Shown here one piece after another: positions 15,832 to 29,108 of a stretch of 64,000 bases of DNA. How positions within the stretch are numbered: position 1 is the stretch's first letter; every line of letters begins with the position of its first letter. The position numbers were made by a program, and so were the translations under genes. The stretch comes from Agelaius tricolor (Eukaryota > Chordata > Aves > Passeriformes > Icteridae): assembly GCA_023055355.1 (NCBI GenBank), contig JALJCS010000004.1, positions 21,147,744 to 21,211,743 of the forward strand, given 5' to 3'. The notes below the pieces were generated by a model. The model made no database searches. It saw nothing but the letters and a program-made list of their open reading frames with translations, and had not been told where the DNA came from.

Positions 15832-18800
15832 AAATAAGAAACTACAATTTTGTTCACAGGACCTCCAATATTAGCAATAAAAGTGCCATATATTATTCAA
15901 GTTTGCACATTATCTTCTTTTATTCTTTGCCAAAGGGATCAATACTGGCATAGGTGAAGTCAAGAGGTGGTCTCATTCTTTTGTTGCCAGAGGCTGAGAA
16001 GCAGAGTTCTGCTGTATACCTTAGGCCATATTTTAAAAAATCTTTTCAGCCAAGGTGTGCATTTATTGTTCACTGCAGTGGTAGAAATATACAAAGAACC
16101 TCTGTCAAGCAAAGTTTATAAAGCTTTTTTCTCTTCCTCTTCAGAGACAGTATGGGTCAGAATAAAGACAGTTTCTTGTTTTATATGTCCAAACTTCAAG
16201 TCTCACTTTTCTAGGACAACAAAGAACTGCTTATATTTTCTTTATGATTTGCTGCTTTTTACTTATGATTAGAGACAAATTAGAAGCTACTTACAGGAAA
16301 AGCAGGTAAAAAAGTTTGTCAATAGGAAGTATAAAACAGAGTATTTTTACACAGCTGTAGCATTCCTGTAGGGTTACAGTAGAGCAATTACTAGGATTGT
16401 AGTTACTTCCTTTATTTTTGGATATTATTCTAGTATTACTTTTGACCAAAGCACAGTTTTAATGTTTTCAAGACTAAGCAGGCAAGTTTAAACACAGAAG
16501 CCCTGATTTTATCTTTTGCAAATGATTTTGAGGGTTTTTCAAATTCTTTTTGGTTTTCCAGGTTGCAATTATAATGACCAAGTACATGTTAATATTTTAG
16601 AACATGTTGCCAGTATTTCATTACACATAGGCTGAATTTGCATGAGTTCATTTTGAACCATGTCTGAAACAAGAAAAATAAAGCAATAAGTAGATTTATT
16701 TCCCTCTGGCAGTGAACTTCAACCTTTTATGTGATGAATAAAACACTTAGTTTTTCTTTAATTATTTCCAACCCATTTGACAGTGTTTTCATCCCAGTTC
16801 CAAATGGAAAAGATTAGACTAAATGTAATACTGGTCTTGTATTGAGAATTGTAGTTGTTGTGCTGACAGGTTTGATAGGGTCTATATGCAATGAAAAAAA
16901 ACATATGACCACATTCATAACTGTTATGACTTAGTAGACTTATGCTCTGCTCAAAAATTTGACCACTTTTTGGAAATTCTAGTTCACTTCAGTTATTCTT
17001 TTGAGGCTCATTGATGTGTTCTAGAACATGGTGTAGTTGTGTTTGTTAATTTTGATTTAATTATAGCAGAGAAGCAGACTGAGCTTTGGGATCCAGCATG
17101 TTTAGAAAATGGTAGAAAAAGCAGACAGCCAAAAGGAGCTGTGGGAAGGGGAAAACTTGATGAAAAAATCCATTTCCTGCACTTAATTTTCCACTTGAGA
17201 AAAAACATCAGACTAGTTAGGCAAGGAGTGAGTGGTATATGCAGTGGGAGTGTGTACAAAGTCTTACAAGGGATTTCTGTAGAGGCTGTTCAGATAAAAT
17301 CTGGTTTTGTCCTATTTTTTCCCTCCCTCTTAATAACTCTTAAACTTTGCCCAGACATTTGGATATTCCTAATCTTCTTCACCTGGGACTAAAGGTTTTT
17401 TCCTTCTTACTCTCCTGCAGCGTTGAAGCTTTTCTTGGCCTTTCTTCCAGTACCTTAGGAGTACGGCTGTGTTGAAAAGAAGGCATCTTATACTGCAGCT
17501 TTTGTCCAGTCTGTCCCATTCTGAATGTTGGAAGAAAAAGCTATTAAAAATCAGATAGAGAATTCCACTTGTGGGCTTGGTAGCAGTGCCCATGCACCAG
17601 GCCTCTGCTCTGGCCTCAGTGAAAGTGATTGCTTTTAATTCTGTGTAGACTGTAGTATTCAGAGCACTGTTTTTCTTCTCTAGGGCAAAATGAGGAAACT
17701 AGTAATCAAGGGAAAAAACCCTGAACAAACAGAAAACCAGTAAGTGTGATGAACTGCTTATATGTTCTTCATACCATTCTTTAAAGTTTTCTTCTACTCT
17801 TGATGACCCAAATACTGCTACGGCCCACAGTAAATGATTGATGAATCCCAGCTGATTTGATTCAGTTTTGAATTTCATAAAATGTATTTCAGGGTGACAA
17901 CACATTGAACATGTCGATGTTACTTGTGATTAAGCTGTGGAGTAAAATTTTGTAACTCTAAATGTGAAGATACCTAAAAAAAATAATTAAAGAGGATTTG
18001 TATGTCCAGCGTCTTATGGCTTGGAAAAGCATTGGATACATCCTGTTGAACCTTGGAAATTCCCTTGAGAAAATTTCCTTATTACTTACAAAAACTACAT
18101 AGGTTAAGAGCAGCTGAAGTGGACTGCACTTGTAGTTACTTGTGTGATGTTGCCTCCTGCAGCAGGATTACTAATCTCCAGGAGAGAATATAGACACTAA
18201 AGAGAAATTAGAAGGGAAAGTATGAAGAAACAATTCCTTTGTGATACTTGTAACTGTCTTTCTCATTGAAGGTTTTTTTTTTCCGCCCATGACAAAGCAG
18301 TTTTAAAAGAAATCATTAGTACTTCAGAATTCCCTCTCCTTCCTTTCCCAACTCCCCAGGTAGCTGCAACTCTCCATACTTTGACAGGGAATATTTCTTA
18401 ATTTTTTGTTCCAAAGTTGTAAAATGTATACACATCCCCTGGAGTATCAAAAAACTGCTGATCTCCATGGGGTTCAAATTGGTAATGGTTACGTCTACCT
18501 TGTGGATTAATTTTTCTGTAATTGAGTCTTGTGGATAATGAAAAATCCCAAGTATATCTTTTATGGGACAATAAACATATTATTTTGAAAAAAATATGTT
18601 TTGAGCATTAATGTAAATGAAAAACACATGGTGAGGTAATATAGTTTTAAAAAATAATAGAGTCATAACATGGCTTGGATGGGAAGGGACATTAAAGATC
18701 ATCTAGTTCCAACCCCCCCGGCATGGACAAGGATGCAACCCACTAGATTAGATTTCTTGCAGCCCCATCCAACCTGGTCTTGAACACTTCCAGGGATGGG

Positions 18801-19394
18801 GCATCCACATGTTCTTTGGTCATCTGTTCCAGTGCCTCACCACCTTCACAGTAAATAATTTCTTCATAGTATCTAATCTAAATCTCTTCTCTTTTAGTTT
18901 ATTAACATTACTTCTTGTCATATCCCTTTCTGACTGTGTAAAAAGTCATCCTTCCTCTGTCTTGTAAGTCCTGTTCAGGTAATGGAAAACCACAGTGAGG
19001 TATCACTGGAGCCTTCTGTTCTTAAGGCTGAAGAACTCTAGCTCTCTCAGCCTGTCTTTGTAGGAGAGATGCTCCAGCCCTCTGAGCAGCTTAGTGGCCT
19101 CCTCAAAACTCACTCCAAGAGGTCCATATCTTTCTTGTGCTGGGGACCTCAGAGCTGGATGCAGCACTCCTGTTGGGATCTCCCCAGAGCAGAGCAGAGC
19201 AGAGGGGCAGACTCCCCTCCCTTACTTTGCTGACCATGCTGCTTTCGATGCAGCTCAGGACATGGTTGGCTTTCTGGGCTGCAAGCTCACACCAGTGGCT
19301 CACGTCCAGCTTTTCATCCACGAGGCTTTGCAGGGCTGCTCTCAATGACTTCTTTTCCCAGTCTGTGCTTATGTCTGGGATTGCCGTGATCCAG

Positions 19395-19661
19395 TTACAG
19401 AACCTTGCACTTGAACTTGTTGGACTTCATGAGGTTCTCTTGGGCCCAGTTCTTAAGCTTGTCCATTTGGATGGCATCCTGTCCTTCTGTTGTGTCAACT
19501 GCACTGCTCACCTTTGTGTCATCTACGAACTTGCTGCAGGAGCACTTGATTTCACTGTCAGTGTCGTTGAGGAAGGTCTTACAGGGCACTGGTCCCATGA
19601 TAGAGCCCTGAGAAATCCCACTTGTTATCAGCCCCCATGTGGACATGGAGCCTTTGACCAA
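19395..19661 (-). pseudogene. CR1 ORF2 reverse-transcriptase fragment
   Basis: An 88-residue minus-strand frame contains SGISQGSIMGPV, corresponding to RT 'SGVPQGSVLGP', and FVDDTKVS, corresponding to 'FADDTKLG'. These are RT palm-domain motifs of CR1 LINEs. The fragment lacks the rest of the palm, the endonuclease and any start, so it is a dead remnant within the antisense CR1. Confidence 0.85.
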
Positions 19662-19959
19662 AACTCTCTGGCTGCATCCATTCAGGCAATTCCTTGCCTA
19701 TCAAACAGTCCACTCATCAAATCCATGTCTCTCAGATTTGGAGATAAGTGTCACGTGGGACACTGAAGACCTTAGAGAAGTGTAGGTTGGTGACGTATGC
19801 TGATCTTCCTGTGTTGACTGTTGTAGTCATCCCATCATAGAAGGCCATCAGATGGGTAAGGCATGATTTGCTCTTAGTCTCCAGTTGTGGAGAGAACACT
19901 GTGTTCCTGATCCCTTCAACGTCTTTCCAAGAGACATGAAATCCCTTTTGATATTTCAC

Positions 19960-21080
19960 AATCTCATAGTTACAACCTTATTCAACCCTGCATGAAAGCA
20001 TAGGAGTGGTTGATACTCCTCTGGTTTTACCAGTCTTGGTAACCTCTTTGCGACATGATGATAGTGGCCCTGATAGGCAGGAAATCTTGCTAGAGAGGCT
20101 GGAGGGTAAATGGCTGCTTCCCTGTGTCTCAGCGAGAATTCTCCAGTAATTGCCATGCTTCATGCACTTTTGGTGGCACTCATTCTTGTATGAATGGTTG
20201 ATTGTACCAGTTTTGTAGCATTCTCCTCTTCTTGTTCTTCACTACATATTGTGGAGTTTTCTCCTCCGAACCTCATACTGTCGTATTTGTTATGTAGGGG
20301 TGATTTGGTAGCAAGGGGGAGACTCTTTCTTTTGCTCCCAGCAGAGATGAGGTCCAGTCTCCCTTGCCTTACAAATCAATCAAGCCTATCTCAGGGTTGG
20401 ATGCTAATGTACCTTCTATTTCCAAGGTCTTCCAAGGCAGCAGCTGCCTCTCTGCCTGTGTCAGTGCATAATCCCATACCTCAGTCTCCTGCTTGGATTC
20501 CCAGATCATATGCTGCCTGATGAGCTTCTCACACAACATGGCAACCTGCAGAAGGCAGGTTATCCATCTGGGCACGGTTGCACCCATGACAACTACCTCT
20601 GCCTTCAGGGCCCAGGGGGTCTTTCAGATTATGGAGTTTCCTGCAGCTGAGGGTCCAGGTGGTTCTTTTAGTCTTCAGCAAGTCTATTTGGGTCTAGACA
20701 TAAGGTGGCTGTGGTCTCTCTTGGTTTTAGTCTGACAGCTGTGATGTGTAGATGCCATTTTTGTTACAGAAGGAGACTGCTTCCTTTTCCTCCCCAGGGA
20801 GAATTAAGTGGCCTTTTCTGCATGCCCTTCCTGGAGAACTGCTGTGCCACATCCTGACCATGGCACCACGCCCTGGTCACTCGCACTTTCCGGGGCCATT
20901 TAAATCTGCTGGCAACACTCAGGCCATGTCAGCCTCACTCATGAGAGCTGATGGTTCCTGGTGGGTCTCTCAGCTCTTACTCATGTTTCTCTGACATTGG
21001 GGGCCCTGCCCTGCTTGTTCTAGTGCTCGGCCCCTGGCTGCCAGTGCTGTTGCTGATATCACTGCTGTGTGTCCCTGGCT
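19960..21080 (-). mobile_element. Possible CR1 5' UTR/ORF1 region
   Basis: Relatively GC-rich sequence continues upstream (in CR1 orientation) of the ORF2 fragment. A minus-strand 72-residue frame (20369-20587) has a helical stretch LLQVAMLCEKLIRQ that could be a remnant of an ORF1 coiled coil. There is a size gap relative to a full CR1, so most of the endonuclease region is missing. The assignment rests mainly on position. Confidence 0.4.
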
Positions 21081-24000
21081 GACCTTAATAATTAAAGTAT
21101 GCTTTAATTAATAATTAAAATACATTTTAGAAAAACATTGTATTAATTCCTAAATTCAGTGTATTTAGTGGCAGATGATGAAGAAAATACTCTTTTAAAT
21201 GAAAGAGATATTCTTGAAGTTCTTCATAAACTCGAAGACCATAGTATTATATCAGGTGTATTAATCAGGCATTCAGGAATTCATCTTTTTACCCATAAAA
21301 TGTTAAGGTAAGATGTGCAGAACTTCAGAATTTCGTATAGTATTCTCTTTCAACAGCCATGACTTCAAAGAAAATACACAAATCGTGGCATCCTTTGCAT
21401 TACAGTACTGTAGGTGTGGGATAAACAACCTCTGCTAACCTGAGCAAAATAATAGTTTCCTTTAAAAGAAAAAGCAGGAGGTATAGGAGTAGAGGAAGAA
21501 GGATTATTGAGCAAGTTAATTAAAAAGAGCCCAAGGGAAAAGTTAGGAAATTAAAACCCATAGAATCAGCATGACAGCAGCTAAAAATATATCGCTACAA
21601 GATATGCTGAGGGTGGGGAGCAGCAGGGAGGCAAATAAAGAATTTGATTAAACAGTAAGACATTTTTTCAGGTATTTGATTTCTATATTTCTTCTGATCC
21701 AGCCTCAGTAAAACAGTGGAATAATAATTACACTTCTCAGATTCATGCTAACCTTTAGAACAGAGATTAGTGAAAAGTTAAATATTCAAGGCTAACATTT
21801 GCTACATCAAAAGACAACATCTCATGAGAAAGCAAATATACAAGCAGTATGTGACACAGTTTGGATACAGTTTTATGAGGAATGAAAACTTAGAAAGGAA
21901 AGTGGAAAAAATAACCTTAGTAAATATTATAGTATTATTTGAGTAATGCAGAATTGAGAAGTTGTGGTGTGCTGCTCTGGATGGTATTAGAAAGCAAAGA
22001 CTATTATGCAGTAGATTTCAGTGACAGTTTTTTATTTTAAAGTTTTATGTAGCTTTCTAAGTAACATCTGTTCTAATCTTTGATCTATTCTAATGGTACT
22101 TCTCTTGAATAGAGAAAATAACATGTAATGTTGACTTTTGCTTTATTAAATGTGAGATGTATCCCTCAGTTCTGGATGTACATGTGCCAGAGCAAATGTC
22201 TAAAATGTGTTAGAGCAGACAGGTTGGCTTTTAATGACTGCTCACAGTGCCTGAATTTTCACAAGTTAGGGGCATGCCTACAAGTTTACACATACATGAG
22301 TAGGTAAAATAAATGGATCCAACTATTAAAAAAAGTATATTGAATAAGTATACTTATGTGTTTTTCAAGACGATATAACATAGGACATATTATATGAAAT
22401 GAGAAGACACTTTGAAGAGCTGAACTATGTGATTTCCTTGTGTGCCCAGTTCTGTGGTTTTTTTCCATAAGGTGGGCTTTGTTGGTTCCTTTCTCTTAAC
22501 CGGATGAACTGTGTTAGTTTAGTATCTAAATAATGACATTAACTAAAAAAAGTGGATAGAATTTTTCAGAGCTTTACTGTTCTATGTACCTCACTAAGAT
22601 GAATTTTTATAAGTGATTACTCTAATGCCTAAAACATCCCACTGTCACTGGTTGAATATTTCTCCTTGACATGGCTCATTGTAGTTTTCTGTCAGTGTTC
22701 AGAATTTTGACATAATATTGGGTCAACGTTGAGATTTAATGGCTCCATTTCCTATGAATTACACAGTTTATTCTGTGTGGATTTAACTGAGGTGTGGGTT
22801 CCTTGCATATGAAAATTAATTAACCTGTGTTAAGTGATGAGAAGCACAAATTGAAAAAAATCTGTGGACTTGTCAGAATGCGATACATCTGAAGTCCCTT
22901 TGATTGTTTCTTTAAATAAATGAAACATTTAAACTTTTTCTTTCCCCGACTTCTTCTTTCCTTAAAGGAATTGTTGGTGTGTAGTGACTTCCTAGGGCAG
23001 AAAGCATTACAGGATGAAAGAACAAAAAATTTATATTCCTTTGCTGGTTCTCCCACAGGTGCTTCATGCAAAACATGTATCCTTATTGTATGTTGGGTTC
23101 ACCATATGTGAAATGATAGAGACTTCTTAGCAAAGATCCTGGTTATTTTCTTCACTCTTTGTCTCTCCTAAAATGGAAACAATTTTGTTACAAACACCCA
23201 GTTCATTAACCATCAGTGGGTTATTGCCCTAATTACAGCTTAAATAACTCATAAAGTATTTTGATTTGTGGAGCTTTCTGTTTCCCATAGCTAATAGACA
23301 GGTTTGTTTAGTGAACAATGATACAGATAGTTTTAAATGCAAATATTTTTTTCCCCCTAAGCTAGGGAACAGTTTTTCTCCCAGTATTTGAATTAACTGT
23401 CAACAGTACAAAATGCTACAATGTGGAATGTCATTGAGGTTATAGGTAGAGGAAGAATATAGTGAAATTGATTTATATTGAATAGAGATAGCATTTTAGA
23501 TTTGAAGTGGTGCAGCTGAGCTCCTAAAAGGTCTTCAGAAAGAAGCAGTGATTAGTCCTTTTAATTATAAAGCCACAGACAAGCTAGGTTTTGTGTATCT
23601 TCAGAGAAAATTAATTAAAATTATTATGCAAATATTTCTACAAGTTCTTTATGATATTTCTCAATAAGAACATTCTCACTGTTTTGTATGAGTTATGTGT
23701 GATTTGATTATTAGGTAAAATGCATTACAAAACCTTTTTTGGCCTTAAAATTAATGTAAAAATGAAATATTTAGGAGAACTTAGCGCTTATAAGCAGATA
23801 GCTTTTTATCTCCCAAGTAAAAGCGGGTCTGGAAAGCACATTTCTGCCTCCTCCGTCATCCCTTTCTCTGTTCTAGGGAGGTGAGAGGATCAGAAAGTTG
23901 TATTTTAACCTTTTTCCAGTTAGCACTAAAGTTCTTCGATGCTATTAGTTAAGGGCATAGACTGTTCTGTAGTCAGAGCACCAGTTCACTAAGTGCATTG

Positions 24001-24563
24001 CCTCAGAGTTGCAATGCTTGACAAATCTTAAGTTTTACCAGGATACAAATGTGTGAGAATCTAATGGGAGTTAAGTGATTTGTGTGGGAACTTATTTGTA
24101 GGTGTAACCAGGATCCCTTGTTCTGTCATCTCTGATATGTATAAAGTAATTGGTTACAGTGCTTTTCAGTAAAGTGTGTGTTTCAATAAAATACAGGGTT
24201 TGTTTATACCCTACCACAATGGCTGTGTCCTTAGGTAGTTGGATTCTTCTTCAGCAATTTCTGATACTGCTGTATTTACATTAAATTCTTATGGGCCATT
24301 AGTGTAGCGGATTTGTCATGGCACATTTGGATAATGAGTTGTATATGACTAAGTAATTAGTTCAAGGCGTTACAAACATGGGTTTGTCTCTCAGTTGTTT
24401 TACACTCATCTAAAAAGCCAGTCCCATTTCAGGTAATCTGCCCCTTTCCTGAGGTAATTTTCGGATTACTGCATGTTGGGAAAGGGACACAGGGCACATA
24501 GTCTGAATGTGTTAATCTAAATAATACTTTTAATGTGATTCATGGAGCTTCTTGTTGTTATAG

Positions 24564-24717
24564 CCCCACTACATATGTTTTGGATGAAGATGAGCCTCGA
24601 TTCCTTGAAGAAGTCGATTACAGCGCAGAGAGCAATGAGGAAGACGTTGAATTAGGTGATAATGCGGGTGATTATGAGGCAACTAATCAAGATGATGGAC
24701 TTTCAGACCCAGATTAA
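24564..24717 (+). CDS. AGTPBP1: AGTPBP1 last coding exon, acidic C-terminal tail and stop
   Basis: The first base completes the split Ser codon. The exon then reads [20 protein letters not shown] and continues as a strongly acidic tail to GLSDPD and TAA at 24715-24717. The acceptor is TTATAG ending at 24563. The tail is rich in Glu and Asp, as in mammalian CCP1. The mammalian protein, as I remember it, continues a few residues to …SRTYLP. Here the same frame after the TAA reads TRIHLS followed by TGA at 24736-24738, so the stop looks like a recent upstream shift (see findings). The ATG further upstream at 24535 is intronic and is not a start. Confidence 0.96.
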
Positions 24718-24763
24718 ACAAGAATACACCTTTCTTGAACCAGCTTTGCTGCCAGTAACAGAA

Positions 24764-24769
24764 AATAAA
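24764..24769 (+). terminator. AGTPBP1: Proximal poly(A) signal of AGTPBP1
   Basis: A canonical AATAAA lies 47 bp after the stop codon. It is followed within 40 bp by a T-rich stretch (TTCCTTTCTGTTTTCT) that could serve as the downstream element. This would give a very short 3' UTR. Further AATAAA hexamers at 26103-26108 and 26350-26355 could serve longer isoforms. Confidence 0.55.
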
Positions 24770-26102
24770 GTATCCTGAATTTCCAGTCATATACTTCCTT
24801 TCTGTTTTCTACAAAGGGGATAAGCTTCAGTTAACACAAATGACTGGGGCCTGCATAGCTCAAGGACAGTAAATATTTCTGATAAATTTGCATTTGTTTT
24901 ATTTAAGGAGTTCTGTGTATTCTTTAAGCCCTAAATAGATACATTTATTTACCAGTTCATTTTCTACTAAATAGTACTGCATGGCATTTTGTGTCCTTAA
25001 GCCCTATCTTCCTGGGAAGACTGGGTTATAATCCAGAGAAATGGATTATAATTTTTAGTGCGTCAGAGTACAGAAAGTAATTTTTTGTGGTACAGTTCTT
25101 TGACTTGCTTCCTGAAAAATACATATGTACAGATTTTCTAAATTAATTTGTGTATGTCTGTGTATATGCGCGTGTGTATACTGAGGTGAAGAGGTTATTT
25201 TTTGACATTATTTCAATGATACTTGATTGTGTTTGAAGCAATGCAGTGCCTGCTCTGAAACAATTCAGTAATTACTAAATTAAAAATGAGAAAATGATGT
25301 ATGAATTTTTGCACTTGTTTCTGGCTTCTTATGATTATGTGGTTTTGCCACAGTATTAGGTGAAAATTCTTACTAATGTCTGTTCAGAGTTCAGGAATTT
25401 TGCACAGTGACCAATGCAGCCTGTGCTTAGAAGAACTAGACTGTTGTATAAAATTCACCCATAAGATAGGCATGGTTTGATTTGAAGAAGTTTTCTTGTT
25501 AAGTGTACTTGTCTCCAGGAAGAGGTCGGGTATGTACACTCTATGTATATTCAGCTACACGGCTGCTCCATTTTTCTTGTTGAATATGCACGTAGTTAAA
25601 AACTGTTCACTTTACCGGAGGCACATTAACTATATACCCAATCCAACTGCTCTAAGGGGGATAGTGCATTTCGGTTTAAACCTTTTTGCCTGATTGCAAC
25701 CTAGTGCTAAGTCTGCTCTGATAAGAAGATTGGACTGTAACTTCCTGAGGTCTACTCCAGGCTGAATAATTATTCTGTGGTTCTGTATTCTTCATGTTTA
25801 AAGTCAAGCTGTCAGGTATGGATTTACACTTCTTCTACTGTCGTCTTCTAATTATTAGTGCCTCTTGCCTCTGCTTAAAATAAGATCAAATAGAGAAATG
25901 AGGAGAGTTGTAGTCTGTGGTTTACAGAATTGACATGTTCTGCAATGAAAAATACTTTTCAAAAATTATTTTTACTTGATGTGACCCAGTTGTGGCATTC
26001 ATTTTCTTCCCTATCTGCAAGGGCTTTAAGAACATGAAGAATAACATTTCTAACTTATACTAGGTTTTTAACTGATTAGGATTTTCTCTGTTTGTTGTTC
26101 CA

Positions 26103-26108
26103 AATAAA
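26103..26108 (+). terminator. Possible distal poly(A) signal for AGTPBP1
   Basis: An AATAAA lies about 1.4 kb after the AGTPBP1 stop, with another at 26350-26355. Either would fit a longer 3' UTR isoform. In AT-rich DNA this hexamer is common by chance, so use is not established. Confidence 0.25.
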
Positions 26109-29083
26109 ACTGTATTTCAGAGGGGAAGGGCATCTTCAGTAGAGGGATTTAAAAAGAATAGAATTTATGAGAATTAACTGTATCAGTGTTTTTCAGCCAG
26201 GGGTTGGATATGCACCAGGATCTGTTCTTTCAAATTCAGCATTGTTCGGCAATGCCTGTCCATATTATCCTGATTCTGAAACTGGGGAAGGGGTTTTGAT
26301 TCCTTGTTGTATGCGACTGTATTTTTGTTTAATGATTTAAATTTATATTAATAAAGATATGGAGAGAGGTAGGGATGGAAAACATGGAAAAGCTGGAAAC
26401 ATTTAGAGTCTTGTTCCTTGATAAGTTTTTCTCTGTGGAAGTTATCTTTCCTTGTGTTCTGTGAACTACATACTGTAAATAAGAAAATTTATTTATTACC
26501 CTGTTGAAGAGGAGTCCTCTGCATTGAAAGTAGAGGAATTTGGGAACCTGTCAAATGGAAGAATTAACCTTGCCACAGAATTTGAATTATTTTTCTGTCC
26601 AATGACAGCAGTTCAAAATGCTCATATTGCCCTGTCAGTCCTATACTAGTTATCTGCATAAATAGATTTTCATCCTTAAGGGCTCCTACTTCAGTGGGAG
26701 TAGTTTTCATAAATAAAATTATTCATAAACAATTTCACTTCAATTTCAGAGAATGCAGGATGCCACATGTTTGTTAACTGCATTGTGCATGTCTTCTTAG
26801 GTTTCATTTGAATTTGTATTAATCGTGGAAAACTATTTTTATACTACTGGCAAGACTAGAAATATACTTCATCCATTTAGAAAGAATTGTGGCTTAGTAG
26901 TACAAAATTGTCCTTTTCTCCTGAGTATGTATGTATATTTGTTCTTCTCATGACTCCTACCGCTTTTAATCTGTGCAAGAAAAGAGTTATCAGCTATATA
27001 ATGTCTCAGGATAACATGTTTATACATTAGATTGTAATGCAGTTATGCATTAGATGTCACTTAGGTGTTAGATGTCACTCTGGCAGCTGTTGGTCTGAGC
27101 TTCTGCCAGTGTAATTCTAATGCAGGAGATGAAACTTTGTCCCTATCTTACACATTGTTGAAAATGCAAAAAACAAAGATAGTTACCTCAAACATTTTCC
27201 AGTACTTGCCTTTTGAAAGGTAAAGTCTCCATTTGTGCTCACGGGGATGCCAGTTCATGGGAAGAACTGCTGCAGTGAGAAGTGCTCCATACTGTTTATT
27301 CCTTCTCCAGTACCTGTTGCCATTGTTGCAGCGGTGTTGACAGGCATGCTGGTGCCCCCATTTATGTGTTTTGGTGGGAAGTCTGGTGTTTGGCTGAAAA
27401 AGGAAGAGCTAACACTTTGAGCACACATTCCATTCTATTACTGTGGCATTTGCCCTGAAGAAATGGGCAGAATGATAGCAAAGAATGGCAGCATCTTGGA
27501 CTGTCACAAATCTCATGCAAATGGAGTGTGGTCTGTCCCAGACAATTGACTGTCTTTATTCTATGCATTGGCATTTCAATGTGGCTTTGGTTTTAAATGA
27601 TGGTGTGTGCTATAAGCATGACTGGTTCTGAATATGCAAAGACGATATCCCTAGATCTTCCTCCAGTAATAACAACCAATAAGACTATAAAAAATAATTA
27701 CATCTGGGTTATTTACTGTCTTGCTTCTAAGTAATTGCTGGACAATGAATCGCTTCATTCCCTTTCCAGAAATAATTCAAGTTGCATCACAAATTTTGGT
27801 ACTTCGTCTTCACTGGTGACATCCCCTTGTGTAATATAAATTATAGCAATTTGTGCCAAAATCTTGCCTGGTCATTTTTTGAAGTGGATATCTTTATCAG
27901 CCTGACTTACGAGGGAGTTTGGTTTGAATCTCAAATAAGACTGCAGAAGCAGAAAACATTGTTCACAAAATGCAAAAATACAAGGTTTCAGATAATTTCT
28001 GTTGTAATGCTATGATAGATATAATTGTTGCAGTGTTAGTGTGCATGCCCCAAATACCAATACTTACGAATAAAAATGCGTAATAAAGGATTACTTACAA
28101 TCTTTTGCTTTCCTATTATTGGTTAGTGATAATTAAGGATTCCCCATCCTAGCACTTGCAGGAATGTTCTTACCTGCAAGGACAGCAGTGTGCATAGCAT
28201 TTTAAAAAACATATTTTGTTTTCTGTGAAATTAAACTCAGCGTGCTACAGGCTTAGAGTAACATTTGCACATTTGCATATTAATTGACTGAATTATAAGT
28301 ATCTAAAAATTTTTGAGATTCAGCAGTGTTTGTAAAACTTATGAAGACTGGATGAAACACAATGAAGATCTTTGCAGAGCACACAGAAGAGCCTTCTGGT
28401 GAGACTCTTTCCCTCCCACACAGTTAATAGGATATTAATCTGATCTAGGAAAGGCATAAGATTATTCCTCAATAAGTCATCCCTTTACAATTCAAGTCAG
28501 ACTGTTGTAGAGTTATTTTTACTATATATGTTTTTGTAGCAGCAATTTTGAGATTTCAGCAATTTTTTGAGGGAAATCTCAAGATAAAATGAGATAATTA
28601 GTTTCAGGCAGCTGTCTGAAAAGAGAAAGCGATTACTGGGAGTCATCAATGTAACTTTTGTAAATACATTTGCAGGTTATTCAACTACACCTGTCATGTT
28701 ACTTTAAGTTGAACAGCTTCACAAATTTTGTTGTCTAAATAATTTTTAAGATCTACAATAATCACAGTGTCAAATTAGTCTTAGGATATTTCTCTTTTAT
28801 CAGTGTTTCTAAGGGCATCAGGGTGCAAGTCATTTGAGATGTGAGCTCACATCTTGTTTGCTTAAGTAAACTAAATCTAGGTTGCTTTTAAAGATAGGCT
28901 TTAAATACAAAATGCCAAACAGCTGTGACACCTAGTAAAGAATACATTGTCTTGGTTGTTTTTAACAATATCATATAAAGAACTCATCCAATCCCTGAAC
29001 AATACTTCATAACTATGAAAGACCTTCCCTTATTTCTTGTTATTAGAAAAAGCTAGGTGCTGTATTTCTTTTTGCCTTTTTTA

Positions 29084-29108
29084 AAACAAACAAACAAACA
29101 AACAAACC
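29084..29108. repeat. (CAAA)n simple repeat
   Basis: About six tandem AAAC units follow a T-rich stretch; A-rich sequence continues to about 29133. Confidence 0.85.

Larger units (their letters stand above)
18655..21080 (-). mobile_element. Long antisense CR1 LINE
   Basis: The 3' end is at the left: AGTCATAACATGGCTTGGAT is the reversed CR1 tail. It is followed by reversed CR1 hallmarks GAACACTTCCAGGGATGGGG, CAGTGCCTCACCACCTTCAC and GCTGGATGCAGCACTCC. ORF2 reverse-transcriptase sequence extends to about 19950. Minus-strand frame 19395-19661 keeps a readable RT piece with SKFVDDTKV, where FVDD stands for the catalytic FADD. The stretch 19960-21080 lacks clear ORF2 similarity and is probably CR1 5' UTR/ORF1 (weak). 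Many stops and frameshifts make it inactive. Confidence 0.85.

Noticed and set aside
19137..19766. 209-codon + strand open frame, the longest in the window
   Set aside because: It lies entirely on the opposite strand of the antisense CR1 reverse-transcriptase region and is a shadow of that element.
24535..24563. In-frame ATG just before the last exon
   Set aside because: It is upstream of the AG acceptor at 24562-24563 and therefore intronic.
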